The translations under genes and the position numbers were made by a program. This document shows, in pieces, positions 9,273 through 16,679 of a DNA stretch of 64,000 nt (the stretch's first letter is position 1; each line of letters opens with the position of its first letter). This DNA is from Acidithiobacillus sulfuriphilus (GTDB lineage Bacteria > Pseudomonadota > Gammaproteobacteria > Acidithiobacillales > Acidithiobacillaceae): contig NZ_RIZI01000194.1 of assembly GCF_003721225.1 (NCBI RefSeq), positions 5,181 through 69,180 of the forward strand, in the 5' to 3' direction. Under the pieces are notes generated by a model. It did not search any database. It saw only the letters and a list, made by a program, of their open reading frames with translations, and was not told the DNA's origin.

Positions 9273-9991
9273 TCCTCATCGCCATCGGCAATACCCACAC
9301 CCTCCTGGCCGAAAGCAGTGACGGAAAGCATTTCGCCACCCTGCGCCTGCCCACGGCAGTCCCAGATCTCAACCTGCTTCCCGCCCCCTGGCCGGAAAAG
9401 CTGCGCCAAGGACCGGTCTTCCTGGGCGGCGTCGTCCCCCACGCCGCCCAGGCCTGGGCACAGGCTCTCGGCCGCTGGGGCATCCCGATGCGCGAACCCG
9501 ATCCCGCGGTCTTCCAGCGCCATGTGCCCCACGCCTACACCCCCGCCGCCAGCCTCGGCTTCGACCGCCGCTGCTGCCTCCTGGCCGCCGCCCTGGACTA
9601 CCCCCATCAGGACAGCATCGTCATCGACGCCGGCACCGCCATCACCATCGACCTCTACGCCCAAGGCCGCTTCCAGGGCGGCCGCATCCTGCCTGGCTTG
9701 CGCATGAGCCTGCTCGCCCTCGCCCAGGGCACCGCGCTCCTGCCGGATCTGTCCCCAGAGGGAGATATCCCCCTCCTCGGCAACGACACCGCCGCCAGCA
9801 TCCGCTCCGGGGTCTACCACATGCTCGCCAGCGCCCTACAGGGCGCCATCACCCAATACCGCCAGCGCGCACCCCAGGCCCAGATCATCCTCACCGGGGG
9901 CGACGCCCATCGCTTCCTTTCCGCCCTCCCCTCGGCACAGCACCTCCCGCAACTCCTGTTGCGCGGTTTTTATTTGTGGGCGAAAGGCTGA
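9269..9991 (+). CDS. coaX: Type III pantothenate kinase
   Basis: A 240-residue CoaX, which phosphorylates pantothenate in the first committed step of coenzyme A synthesis. The ATG overlaps the birA stop; birA-coaX is a common pair. GFDRRCCLLAA corresponds to the GxDR motif with the catalytic Asp. SIVIDAGTAITIDLY and GGRILPGLRMSL match the substrate and dimer motifs. The N-terminal phosphate-binding motif is normally DxGNT but here reads AIGNT, so the first Asp is Ala; this is read directly from the codon GCC. Activity may differ from classical CoaX. Confidence 0.88.
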   Translation: MILIAIGNTHTLLAESSDGKHFATLRLPTAVPDLNLLPAPWPEKLRQGPVFLGGVVPHAAQAWAQALGRWGIPMREPDPAVFQRHVPHAYTPAASLGFDRRCCLLAAALDYPHQDSIVIDAGTAITIDLYAQGRFQGGRILPGLRMSLLALAQGTALLPDLSPEGDIPLLGNDTAASIRSGVYHMLASALQGAITQYRQRAPQAQIILTGGDAHRFLSALPSAQHLPQLLLRGFYLWAKG

Positions 9992-10075
9992 GGCGCGTCG
10001 GCCTGCTCACGCACCTGAGAGATAATTTTTTCAAGCAGGGTCCAGGCACCGGCGGCACATGCAACCCCCTTGTGC

Positions 10076-10447
10076 TCATGCCGCAGCGCTCTTCGTGCCG
10101 ATCGAAATCCATTCCAGCCGCTGGCCCTCGGCGATCCCCAAGCGCGCAATGCTGCCTGCGGCGACTTCGAGAGTGGCCCATGCTCCCCGGCAGGATTTCA
10201 GTCCATACGGCTTCACTCCCTCACGACAGGCCAAGACCATCTGTTCTCGATCCAGAAATACGATATCCAAAGGAAATCGCATACCCCAAGTATGCACACT
10301 GGCGCAGGGCATCAGCAGCAATCCTTGTTCCTCATGAAGCGCTGACTTGCCTAAGAGCCCCTGCAATCGGTCCCAAAAACCGGCAGCCAGAACCACCTCG
10401 GACCAGAGAAGCTGCGTATTGCGCCGGATCGCGCCCACGACCTTCAA
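10076..10447 (-). CDS. DUF192 family protein
   Basis: A 123-residue protein with the DUF192 pattern: RLQGLLGK near the N-terminus, then LLLMPCASVHTWGMRFPLDIVFLD, and a C-terminal GSIARLGIAEGQRLEW. No signal peptide is visible, although many family members are exported. The function of the family is unknown. The start overlaps the stop of tadC by 4 bases, so it is the last gene of the tadB-tadC transcript. It converges with coaX; the 84-bp gap between them holds no clear terminator. Confidence 0.9.
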   Translation of the reverse strand: MKVVGAIRRNTQLLWSEVVLAAGFWDRLQGLLGKSALHEEQGLLLMPCASVHTWGMRFPLDIVFLDREQMVLACREGVKPYGLKSCRGAWATLEVAAGSIARLGIAEGQRLEWISIGTKSAAA

Positions 10448-11325
10448 AATCCGCCTTCCTGAATGAACTTCATATAGATGACGAAGGCCAGCATCAGAAA
10501 GGTGATCGGGAAAATGAACACCACTAGGGGGGCCAGAAGCTTCACCGGAGCTTCCAAGGCCAATTTCTCGGCGCGCAAGAAACGCTCTTCACGACGTTGT
10601 TCCGCCTGCGCCCGCAACACCGGTCCGAGATCTCCGCCCCGTTCTTCGGACTGGATGAGCGCACTGACCAGGCTGCGTACCTCTGTCAATGTGACACGCT
10701 CGGCAAAGCGCCGAAACACCTCGATCTTCGGGGCGCCTGCCCGCAAATCGCGGATCGTGATCCGGAATTCGCTGCGCAAGGGCCCCGGCGGGCCCTTCTC
10801 CACCGCCACCTGCATGGCGCTGGTCAAGTTCAGGCCACCCTCAATCATCAGCGTGATAAAGTCCAGGTAGACGGGCAGCTCCTTCAGAATCAGCCGCCCG
10901 CGCCGCTTGGCCTGTTCTACGAGCCATAGATCCGGGTAAAAACTCCCCATAAGCATGCTGAGAAACGCCAGCCAGACATTGAAAAAGCCGAATGCCGTGT
11001 AAAACAGCAGAACGAAGATCAACGGCGCAAGGGTGCCGATTATCTTCAGTGCCATGAACTCCCTGGCGCTCAAGAGATGATTCATCCCTGCCCGCTGCAA
11101 GCGCTGGTGTACCCGGACGAGGTGGCGATCGGGGATGAACACGATCAGACTGGATCTTATGAACTGGACCAATGGCCAGATGAGCCGCAACCCCTTCGGC
11201 AACGGATCCATGTAGTCGCGTGGCGAGGGCTCCATCTGCCGCGTCAGCATGCCCAGAGCGTACACGGCCAGCCCCACGGCCAGCCCGGCGAACAGTCCCA
11301 AAATCAATATCCATATCGCGCTCAT
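10444..11325 (-). CDS. tadC: Tad pilus inner-membrane platform protein TadC
   Basis: A 293-residue type II secretion F-domain protein. A membrane segment opens the protein (about 3-26), with two more near 95-135 and one at the C-terminus (LLAPLVVFIFPITFLMLAFVIYMKFI). Between them lies the cytoplasmic GspF-type helical domain (KELPVYLDFITLMIEGGLNL and RFAERVTLTEVRSLVSALIQ). TadC forms the inner-membrane platform of Flp/Tad pili with TadB and works with the ATPase TadA. A 129-bp gap separates it from tadB. The rest of a tad locus is not in the window. Confidence 0.9.
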   Translation of the reverse strand: MSAIWILILGLFAGLAVGLAVYALGMLTRQMEPSPRDYMDPLPKGLRLIWPLVQFIRSSLIVFIPDRHLVRVHQRLQRAGMNHLLSAREFMALKIIGTLAPLIFVLLFYTAFGFFNVWLAFLSMLMGSFYPDLWLVEQAKRRGRLILKELPVYLDFITLMIEGGLNLTSAMQVAVEKGPPGPLRSEFRITIRDLRAGAPKIEVFRRFAERVTLTEVRSLVSALIQSEERGGDLGPVLRAQAEQRREERFLRAEKLALEAPVKLLAPLVVFIFPITFLMLAFVIYMKFIQEGGF

Positions 11326-11454
11326 GGGAAAGACCCTCTTTGCCTGGTCAGTTCGCCTCTGACTTCCTTGGAATCATGCCACGCACGGCCAATGGCAGGA
11401 TGCCTTGCCGCTCTGCGGAATGGCCGAATGTTCCGCGACCCCGGCAGCGTGCAC

Positions 11455-12306
11455 TCATACCTCGATGCTCACGATTTTGCGGATCCAGAAATATCCCAGC
11501 ACCTCGAAAAGAATGGCAATGGCGAGCACCGCCCAGCCGCGCACGGTGTGGAAGAGCGCTCCCATGGCCTGCGGCTCGATCTGCAGAAGGGCAAGCACGA
11601 TCAACGCCGGCAGGGCGGTCATGACCATGCCCTGAAGGCGGCCCTGCGAGGTGAGAGCCTTGATCTTCTGCTCCATCAACAATCTCTTGCGAATGGTATC
11701 GCCCAGCCGCGCCACGGTGTCCGCGAGGTTTCCGCCCACCTCCCGACTGATCCGCAGCGCGGAGGACACGAGCTGCATGTCCTGGGATGGTATCCGCTGC
11801 GCCAAGTGGTCGATGGCATCCTCAAATGCGACACCCAAGCGTTGCTCCCGGACCACGAGCGCCAACTCCTGACTGATAGGCGGGCTCAGGTCGCGGGAAA
11901 GCCCCTCCATGGCCTGCTGCAGATTCGCCCCCCCGCGCAGGCCGCTGGCCAACATCAGCAGCGCGTCCGGGAGCTGCCCATGCAGTTGATCCAGGCGCCT
12001 TTTTTTTAGCCAGCGGAGGGCGAAACGAGGGAGCAGGGCAATCGCCACGACCATCGCGCCCCCCAACACGGGCGACCCCAGCACCAGCCAAACGATGACC
12101 GGCAGCACGATCACCGCCGCCAGGTTGAGCTTCCACAGAAGGTCTGTGTCCGCGAAGATGAAAAGCTCGGACAGTCTGGCGCGGCTCTCGCGCGAGAACG
12201 TGACCCGCCCACCCGCCAAAGCTCGCTGGGCCGCAAGAAATGCCATGAAAACGCCGCTGGCCACCGCCAGGAAAACCAGAATTCCCAGTAAAATTTGGTT
12301 CGTCAT
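11455..12306 (-). CDS. tadB: Tad pilus inner-membrane platform protein TadB
   Basis: A 283-residue GspF-domain protein. The ATG at 12306 is preceded by GAGGGAG; the longer open frame upstream has no ribosome site. It has an N-terminal membrane segment, a second pair near 75-105, the GspF helical domain (QLPDALLMLASGLRGGANLQQAMEGL, RISREVGGNLADTVARLGDTI), and C-terminal membrane helices. TadB is the partner of TadC in the Tad secretion platform. It is the first gene of the minus-strand unit, facing a control region shared with the LuxR-type regulator. Confidence 0.9.
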   Translation of the reverse strand: MTNQILLGILVFLAVASGVFMAFLAAQRALAGGRVTFSRESRARLSELFIFADTDLLWKLNLAAVIVLPVIVWLVLGSPVLGGAMVVAIALLPRFALRWLKKRRLDQLHGQLPDALLMLASGLRGGANLQQAMEGLSRDLSPPISQELALVVREQRLGVAFEDAIDHLAQRIPSQDMQLVSSALRISREVGGNLADTVARLGDTIRKRLLMEQKIKALTSQGRLQGMVMTALPALIVLALLQIEPQAMGALFHTVRGWAVLAIAILFEVLGYFWIRKIVSIEV

Positions 12307-12508
12307 CGCTCCCTCAATTTTTGCGTGCCGCGCGACCAAGGTGTTGTCGGAACGCCTGTGTCGCGGCTCTCGCGGAATCAACGGCACCGCCACATACGCT
12401 TATGGACATTATTAAAGCACAACCTGGAGACCGGCAACAGTTAGCCGAAAATCACATATCATAGTTCATATAATATTGTTTATACTTAATAAAATTTTGC
12501 ATCTCTTA

Positions 12509-12526
12509 CTGTCATAAAACTGTCAC
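12509..12526 (+). promoter_or_regulatory. Perfect Pho box (PhoB binding site)
   Basis: CTGTCATAAAACTGTCAC matches all 18 positions of the Pho box consensus, two CTGTCA repeats 11 bp apart. In PhoB-activated promoters the box replaces the -35 element with a -10 about 10 bases downstream. No good -10 is seen at that distance, so it may act from further upstream on the regulator gene or on divergent tadB. Confidence 0.75.
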
Positions 12527-12559
12527 ACAAGGAGTGGAAAGACACAGCGCACCGCTGTA

Positions 12560-12587
12560 TTGACATCGCCACATGCTGCGGTAACAT
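12560..12587 (+). promoter_or_regulatory. Sigma-70 promoter of the LuxR-type regulator
   Basis: TTGACA (12560-12565) and TAACAT (12582-12587) are separated by 16 bases. The predicted transcript start is near 12594, giving a leader of about 43 bases before the ATG at 12637. Confidence 0.65.
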
Positions 12588-12636
12588 TTGGTTTAGAAAT
12601 TAAAAGCAGAAAATTCTCCGTTTGGAGGGAGCGCAC

Positions 12637-13314
12637 ATGTGGTCGAACCTGCCAGCGCAGCGCGCGGCGTTGGGACCGCGGTACCATGTCGTGGAAGCGG
12701 CACCATTTCGCATGGCGAGGGAATGGCGTGACCAAGGCTGGTTACGTCAAATCAAGGTGTACCGCCTGCGTCGCCAATGCAAAGGCTGGCAAGTGGCGCC
12801 TTGGTGGCGATTTCCGCCTGGACGCTGGCCGGCGCCGCCGCGAGAACTCATCGCTTGGGCACAGCGCCAGGCCGCCTCCAATGAGCAACATCCCTGTCAC
12901 ACCACCACCGCCCTGCGGCTCGCGGTCAGTTTCTTGTTATGTCCTTACCCGACCCAGATGGCGCTCTATTGCTTGGAGCTCTCCGAGGACTTGGAGACTC
13001 AGGTTGTTCCTATCCTCCAAGAAAGTTTGCGAACTTTTCACGCAATACTGGAAGCCGAGGAGCCTTTCCATCCCCAGCTCACCCCGGGCGATTTGCGCAT
13101 CGCGCAGATGCTCCTGGAGGGTATTGGCCAAAGTGAGGTCGCCGCTCGACTCGGCCTGAGCGAAAGCACCGTGCGTTCGCGGATCGCGGTCCTGTGCCGA
13201 CGCTATGGCGTCCCCAATCGTCGCGCGCTCCTCGCCTGCCTGTTCAAAACCATCGGACCCGACCAGCAAGGTTTGAGGCGATCCCCCCAATCGTTTCCGG
13301 CACAACAGGAATAA
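12637..13314 (+). CDS. LuxR-type transcriptional regulator
   Basis: A 225-residue protein. The ATG at 12637 follows GGAGGGAG. The last ~70 residues form a LuxR/GerE helix-turn-helix: LTPGDLRIAQMLLEGIGQSEVAARLGLSESTVRSRI, with the typical recognition helix and the dimer helix after it. The N-terminal ~140 residues, rich in Trp, Arg and Pro, match no response-regulator receiver or autoinducer domain that I recognise. The input signal is therefore unknown. It sits between tadB and the duplicated pilin/muramidase genes and probably controls one or both. A Pho box upstream suggests control by phosphate supply. Confidence 0.85.
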   Translation: MWSNLPAQRAALGPRYHVVEAAPFRMAREWRDQGWLRQIKVYRLRRQCKGWQVAPWWRFPPGRWPAPPRELIAWAQRQAASNEQHPCHTTTALRLAVSFLLCPYPTQMALYCLELSEDLETQVVPILQESLRTFHAILEAEEPFHPQLTPGDLRIAQMLLEGIGQSEVAARLGLSESTVRSRIAVLCRRYGVPNRRALLACLFKTIGPDQQGLRRSPQSFPAQQE

Positions 13315-13357
13315 GAGGCACGTGCGTTTTTTCTTTGGGCGCCTCGAAAAACTCATC

Positions 13358-13377
13358 ATTCCCGCGAAAGTGGGAAT
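13358..13377. repeat. dRS3-like repeat ATTCCC-N8-GGGAAT
   Basis: ATTCCC, eight bases (GCGAAAGT) and GGGAAT match the consensus of dRS3-type repeats. These are known from Neisseria, and similar units occur in many proteobacteria. It is part of the miniature element. Confidence 0.7.
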
Positions 13378-13382
13378 CCAGT

Positions 13383-13398
13383 CCGGTGACGTCACCGG
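13383..13398. repeat. 16-bp perfect palindrome
   Basis: CCGGTGACGTCACCGG reads the same on both strands. It lies in the centre of the miniature element. It could form a cruciform or bind a dimeric protein, but it is most simply part of the element. Confidence 0.7.
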
Positions 13399-13423
13399 TT
13401 CGCGTTTTCGTGATGGCGATGTA

Positions 13424-14353
13424 ATGGAGGTTTTTGGAGGTGCCCTTGGAGGTATCCACCCGGAGCCGACAGCGAGTGCTTTGCGTTTCCGACATCCGGG
13501 GCGGCACTCCGAGGCGGGCGCCAGCGCCGTGGAGTTCGCCATCGCGGCACCCGCCCTGCTGCTGGCACTCTTGGGCACCTTCCAAACGGCACTGCTCTAT
13601 CAGGCCCGCGCCCAACTGGAAGTGGCCACCCAGGAGGCGGTGCGGGCGGGGACCTTGCATGGGGCCGAACTCCAGTCTATCCGCGATGGCCTCGCCCGGG
13701 GATTGACGCCGCTCTATACCCACGGCCGGGACATGACGGCTCTGGCTAAGGGCTATGCCGCCGCGCAAGTAGCCGCCGGGCAGGCCGACATCCGCATCCT
13801 CAACCCCACCCGAGAGGCCTTTGCCGACTTCGCCGAACAGACCCGCGATCCCCCCCAGGGTCAGTGGGTCAGGGCCATCCCCGTGGACCATCTGGGCTAT
13901 CGCCCGACCAGTGCCGGCAGCGGCCTCCATGTGCAGGACGCCACCCTCCTCAAGATCCAGGTCACCTATGTCCAGCCTCTCATCGTGCCCTTCATCAATC
14001 AGATCGGGCGGGGGGTCTACCACATCCAGGAGGGTCTGGGCCAACTCGGCGTGCCCCAGTTCTTCGGCATCCCCTTGCGCCCTGTCATCGGCGCCGACGG
14101 ACAGACCCGCTGGGGCATCTCCATGCAGGCCGAAGCCCTCATGCGTATGCAAAGTCCTGTGCTCTCTGATGCTCTGCCCCAAAGAGCGAGCCTGGAGCAA
14201 CCCCAAGATGGCCCCGACGCGGGCAGCCCTGGCGATGGCGATCTCCAACCTATGCCTACCCCAGGGCAAACGCTGCCCACCATGCCCGATCCAGAAGCCC
14301 CGCCTCCGGACCATATCTGCAATGCAGGGACAGAAAACCGCCCCGCACCATAA
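13424..14353 (+). CDS. TadE/TadG-like pseudopilin, copy 1
   Basis: Up to 309 residues from the ATG at 13424. That ATG lies inside the miniature element and lacks a good ribosome site, so a TTG at 13481 may be the true start. A prepilin-type leader ends HSEAG, followed by ASAVEF: Gly at -1 and Glu at +5, then a hydrophobic helix (FAIAAPALLLALLGTFQTALLY). This fits cleavage by a type IV prepilin peptidase. The following ~120 residues (DIRILNPTREAFADF, IPVDHLGYR, LHVQDATLLKIQVTY, MRMQSP) match the periplasmic part of TadE/TadG-like pilus proteins. A Pro-rich tail ends the protein. It begins an apparent operon with the muramidase fusion 18 bases downstream. Confidence 0.8.
   Translation: MEVFGGALGGIHPEPTASALRFRHPGRHSEAGASAVEFAIAAPALLLALLGTFQTALLYQARAQLEVATQEAVRAGTLHGAELQSIRDGLARGLTPLYTHGRDMTALAKGYAAAQVAAGQADIRILNPTREAFADFAEQTRDPPQGQWVRAIPVDHLGYRPTSAGSGLHVQDATLLKIQVTYVQPLIVPFINQIGRGVYHIQEGLGQLGVPQFFGIPLRPVIGADGQTRWGISMQAEALMRMQSPVLSDALPQRASLEQPQDGPDAGSPGDGDLQPMPTPGQTLPTMPDPEAPPPDHICNAGTENRPAP
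13787..14160 (+). repeat. Direct repeat of the pilin segment, copy 1
   Basis: This stretch recurs at 16856-17232. Within it, 13921-14100 and 16993-17172 differ at only 5 of 180 positions. Differences outside the core include small in-frame insertions. Flanking genes are far more diverged. Confidence 0.9.
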
Positions 14354-14371
14354 CGACAGGAGAGAAGAAAC

Positions 14372-15595
14372 ATGCACTCCACCCCCGCCAGAAGCGACGC
14401 GGCCCCCATCGCCAGCCTTTTGTTCCTGACCCTGGGCGCCGCATCCCCGGCGGACGCCGCCTCCTTCGACTGCCGCAACCCCGGCAACCCCACCGAGAAA
14501 ACCATCTGCGCCGACCCGCAACTGGATAGGCTGGATCGCGAACACAACCGAATCGCCAAGGAATTGATCATGCGCATGCAACAGGCCGGAAACTACACCC
14601 AGGCCCTCCAATACGTGCAAGACTCGGAGGAAAAATGGAAGAATGAACGCAACGCCTGCCGGACCGATCCCTTCTGCATCACGGATGCCTACGCCCGCCG
14701 CCTCGCGGTGCTCAACACCTGCTTCTACCCCGACCGGCCCGCCAACACCGCGCCGGCGCAGTCGACCCCCGGAGCCACGGTCTGCGCCAAAGGCAACAAG
14801 GTGGACTTCGCTTTCATCAAGAAGAATGAGGGCGCAATGCTGGACTTCTATGTGCCGGGATATCATGCCACCGATATGGCCACCGGACGCAACCTGGGAA
14901 AGGCAAAGCCCAACAAGGCCAAAAACGGGAAAGAAACGGAACCCCAACCCATACAAAACAGCGGGGTAACGGTCGGGGTGGGGGTTGATCTGGGGCAACA
15001 AACGGAGGATTCCCTGAGGCGTGCCATGCATCAGGAGGCGAAGGACTATGGCAAACCCGACGATGTGAAAATTGATGATATCCTGGATAGGGTAAAACCT
15101 TTCCTCTCCCCCCTGCGGAGAATGGACGCCGCAAACGCCCTTGAGGATTACAAAAAGAATCGTGGCAAATATCCGAGTCTGACGTCAGCGGAAGCCCGGT
15201 TCCTCTCCTCAGCCGTGCAGCACGACTATACGCAGCAAGCCGCGGACGTCTTCAACAAGAGCCAAAGGCAGGAACCCCCGATGGATTTCTGGAGCCTTCC
15301 CGCCGAGGCGCAGACCGTCCTGACCGACATCACCTACCATCATGGCCGCGGGGGGCTCACGCGCGTCCGCTCCCTTCTCCACCAAGGGAAGTGGCAAGAG
15401 GCCGTCGACAAACTCAGACAGATCGCTCCATCCTCCGGCTTCAAGGAGCGCATGTTGAAAAGAGCCACGTTGCTCCAAAAAGCCATTGATGGCGATTCCC
15501 TGCCCAAGGACGGGAACCCGTGCGCACCCAAACAAGCCGCCGCCGACCGGCGCACGGCGCTGTGGGAGCGCGTGCGGCGTCTCTGGTGGGCGTGA
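14372..15595 (+). CDS. Secreted LprI-pesticin-type muramidase fusion, copy 1
   Basis: A 407-residue exported protein. The signal peptide is cleaved near ADA (about 29). Residues 31-118 form an LprI-like domain (lysozyme-inhibitor family). Its pattern is FDC..PTEKTIC..PQLDRLD, then QALQYVQDSEEKWKNERNAC, FCITDAYARRL. Residues 144-405 resemble the catalytic domain of pesticin, a T4-lysozyme-type muramidase. IKKNEGAMLDFY supplies the candidate Glu153, and SGVTVGVGVDLGQQ supplies Thr200 and Asp206, with the same Thr-Asp spacing of six as pesticin. It probably cleaves peptidoglycan in the periplasm or in other cells. The LprI part may bind or restrain the enzyme. It lies 18 bases after the pilin gene with an AGGAGAG ribosome site. 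Confidence 0.75.
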   Translation: MHSTPARSDAAPIASLLFLTLGAASPADAASFDCRNPGNPTEKTICADPQLDRLDREHNRIAKELIMRMQQAGNYTQALQYVQDSEEKWKNERNACRTDPFCITDAYARRLAVLNTCFYPDRPANTAPAQSTPGATVCAKGNKVDFAFIKKNEGAMLDFYVPGYHATDMATGRNLGKAKPNKAKNGKETEPQPIQNSGVTVGVGVDLGQQTEDSLRRAMHQEAKDYGKPDDVKIDDILDRVKPFLSPLRRMDAANALEDYKKNRGKYPSLTSAEARFLSSAVQHDYTQQAADVFNKSQRQEPPMDFWSLPAEAQTVLTDITYHHGRGGLTRVRSLLHQGKWQEAVDKLRQIAPSSGFKERMLKRATLLQKAIDGDSLPKDGNPCAPKQAAADRRTALWERVRRLWWA

Positions 15596-15630
15596 TCCCT
15601 GGATTTCTCTTCAGAAAGGAGTACTTGATT

Positions 15631-16602
15631 ATGCATCGCACTCTCTTGGGTATTTTCTTCGCGGTCGCCTTCTGGCCCATCGGCCACGCCATGGCTGAGG
15701 ATGGCACACCACTCAATTGCCCGGCCATCGCGGCAAAGATGACGTACCGGGAATGCGGAAACCCCCAAACCCCGGTAGGAAAGGCGATCTGCAACAGCAA
15801 ACTCCGAGGGTTCGATTATTTGCCGCTCGCCGACGGAAGCATCATCGGTGCCTATGTCAAAGCGTTGAGGGCCGCCGGGATTGGGACTGCGGACTGCAAG
15901 GCCCTGTTGGAATGGCACGCTGGTTACGAAAAACAACTGGCGGCCTGCGGCACCAACGACCAATGTCTCCTTAAAAATATGGACACATATAGCCGCACCC
16001 TCACCAAGATCGAAGACCGCCTGCAGACCCCCCTGAGCGATGCGGCCCTGCAGCGCTTTGCCGGCGGGGCGTGGTTGCAAAGCCCGGGGGAGAAGCCGAC
16101 CCTGCTGCTGGAGCGCATCCGCCGGGGGCTGTCCCTTTATCCCTTGCCCCGCATGGCCCTGCCCAACGGCAACACCCTGTACTGGGGCTTTCAACCCCAC
16201 AACGCCACCCTGCAGTCCCTGGTGATCGTCGACCGCCAAGGCACAGTCCAACTCGTGGGCGCCGTGGATGGCATCTACCTGGGCTTACCGGAAGGTAAGG
16301 CTGTTCCCCAGCTCGAACCCGATGCCCAAATCGCCCTCTTCGTCCGGGATGCCCAGGCGCTGCAGCAAAACCTGCCCGCCATCCGGGGCTGGGCGGCGGC
16401 GAGCCTCCTCGGCTTCAACGTCGAGTGCAACAAACCCGGCGCAGCGGCCCGCTGCTTCGCCGCCGAGACCATCGCCCTGCCGTTGCGCGCCTACGACCTC
16501 CGATGCAGGCAAAAGGTGCATGGCAAAGTCCTCGTCAACCGCTGCCCCCTGCCGCTGCCCAAGGTGAGCGGGATCCTCTCTCCGGGGATGTTCTGGCAAT
16601 AA
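15631..16602 (+). CDS. Secreted cysteine-rich protein with LprI-like head, copy 1
   Basis: A 323-residue exported protein of unknown function. The start at 15631 follows AAGGAG. The signal peptide (MHRTLLGIFFAVAFWPIGHAMA) is cleaved after AMA. The first ~110 mature residues have paired cysteines in an LprI-like rhythm (LNC, ECGNPQTPVGKAIC, DCKALLEWHAGYEKQLAAC, QC). The remaining ~200 residues are an orphan domain rich in beta-type segments (LYPLPRMALPNGNTLYWGF, LVIVDRQGTVQLVGAVDG). It ends SPGMFWQ. It lies 35 bases after the muramidase fusion and has a diverged second copy, so the two gene products probably act together. An immunity or accessory protein is an inference only. Confidence 0.7.
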   Translation: MHRTLLGIFFAVAFWPIGHAMAEDGTPLNCPAIAAKMTYRECGNPQTPVGKAICNSKLRGFDYLPLADGSIIGAYVKALRAAGIGTADCKALLEWHAGYEKQLAACGTNDQCLLKNMDTYSRTLTKIEDRLQTPLSDAALQRFAGGAWLQSPGEKPTLLLERIRRGLSLYPLPRMALPNGNTLYWGFQPHNATLQSLVIVDRQGTVQLVGAVDGIYLGLPEGKAVPQLEPDAQIALFVRDAQALQQNLPAIRGWAAASLLGFNVECNKPGAAARCFAAETIALPLRAYDLRCRQKVHGKVLVNRCPLPLPKVSGILSPGMFWQ

Positions 16603-16679
16603 GCGGACGGGTGCGCCATGGCAGGGACACCAAACCCCTTATCGCCGGCCAGCGGGCGTGCTCAGTGGGCACATCAGGC

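Larger units (their letters stand above)
12307..12636. promoter_or_regulatory. AT-rich divergent control region between tadB and the LuxR-type gene
   Basis: This 330-bp stretch is clearly AT-rich against GC-rich surroundings (for example 12460-12500). It contains a perfect Pho box and a sigma-70 promoter reading towards the regulator. Promoters for tadB must lie on the opposite strand, but no strong match was found. No gene was seen. Confidence 0.7.
13337..13445. mobile_element. 109-bp miniature inverted-repeat (MITE-like) element
   Basis: GGGCGCCTCGAAAAAC (13337-13352) and GTTTTTGGAGGTGCCC (13430-13445) are imperfect terminal inverted repeats, 14 of 16 positions pairing. Inside lie a dRS3-like repeat and a 16-bp palindrome. 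There is no room for a transposase, so any movement would need one in trans. It lies 22 bases after the regulator stop, and the first ATG of the next gene falls inside it. No clear target duplication is visible. Confidence 0.6.

Noticed and set aside
13244-15031. 595-residue minus-strand open frame
   Set aside because: Antisense to the regulator end, pilin and muramidase genes. Its HFRGND-type segment is merely the translated dRS3-like repeat.
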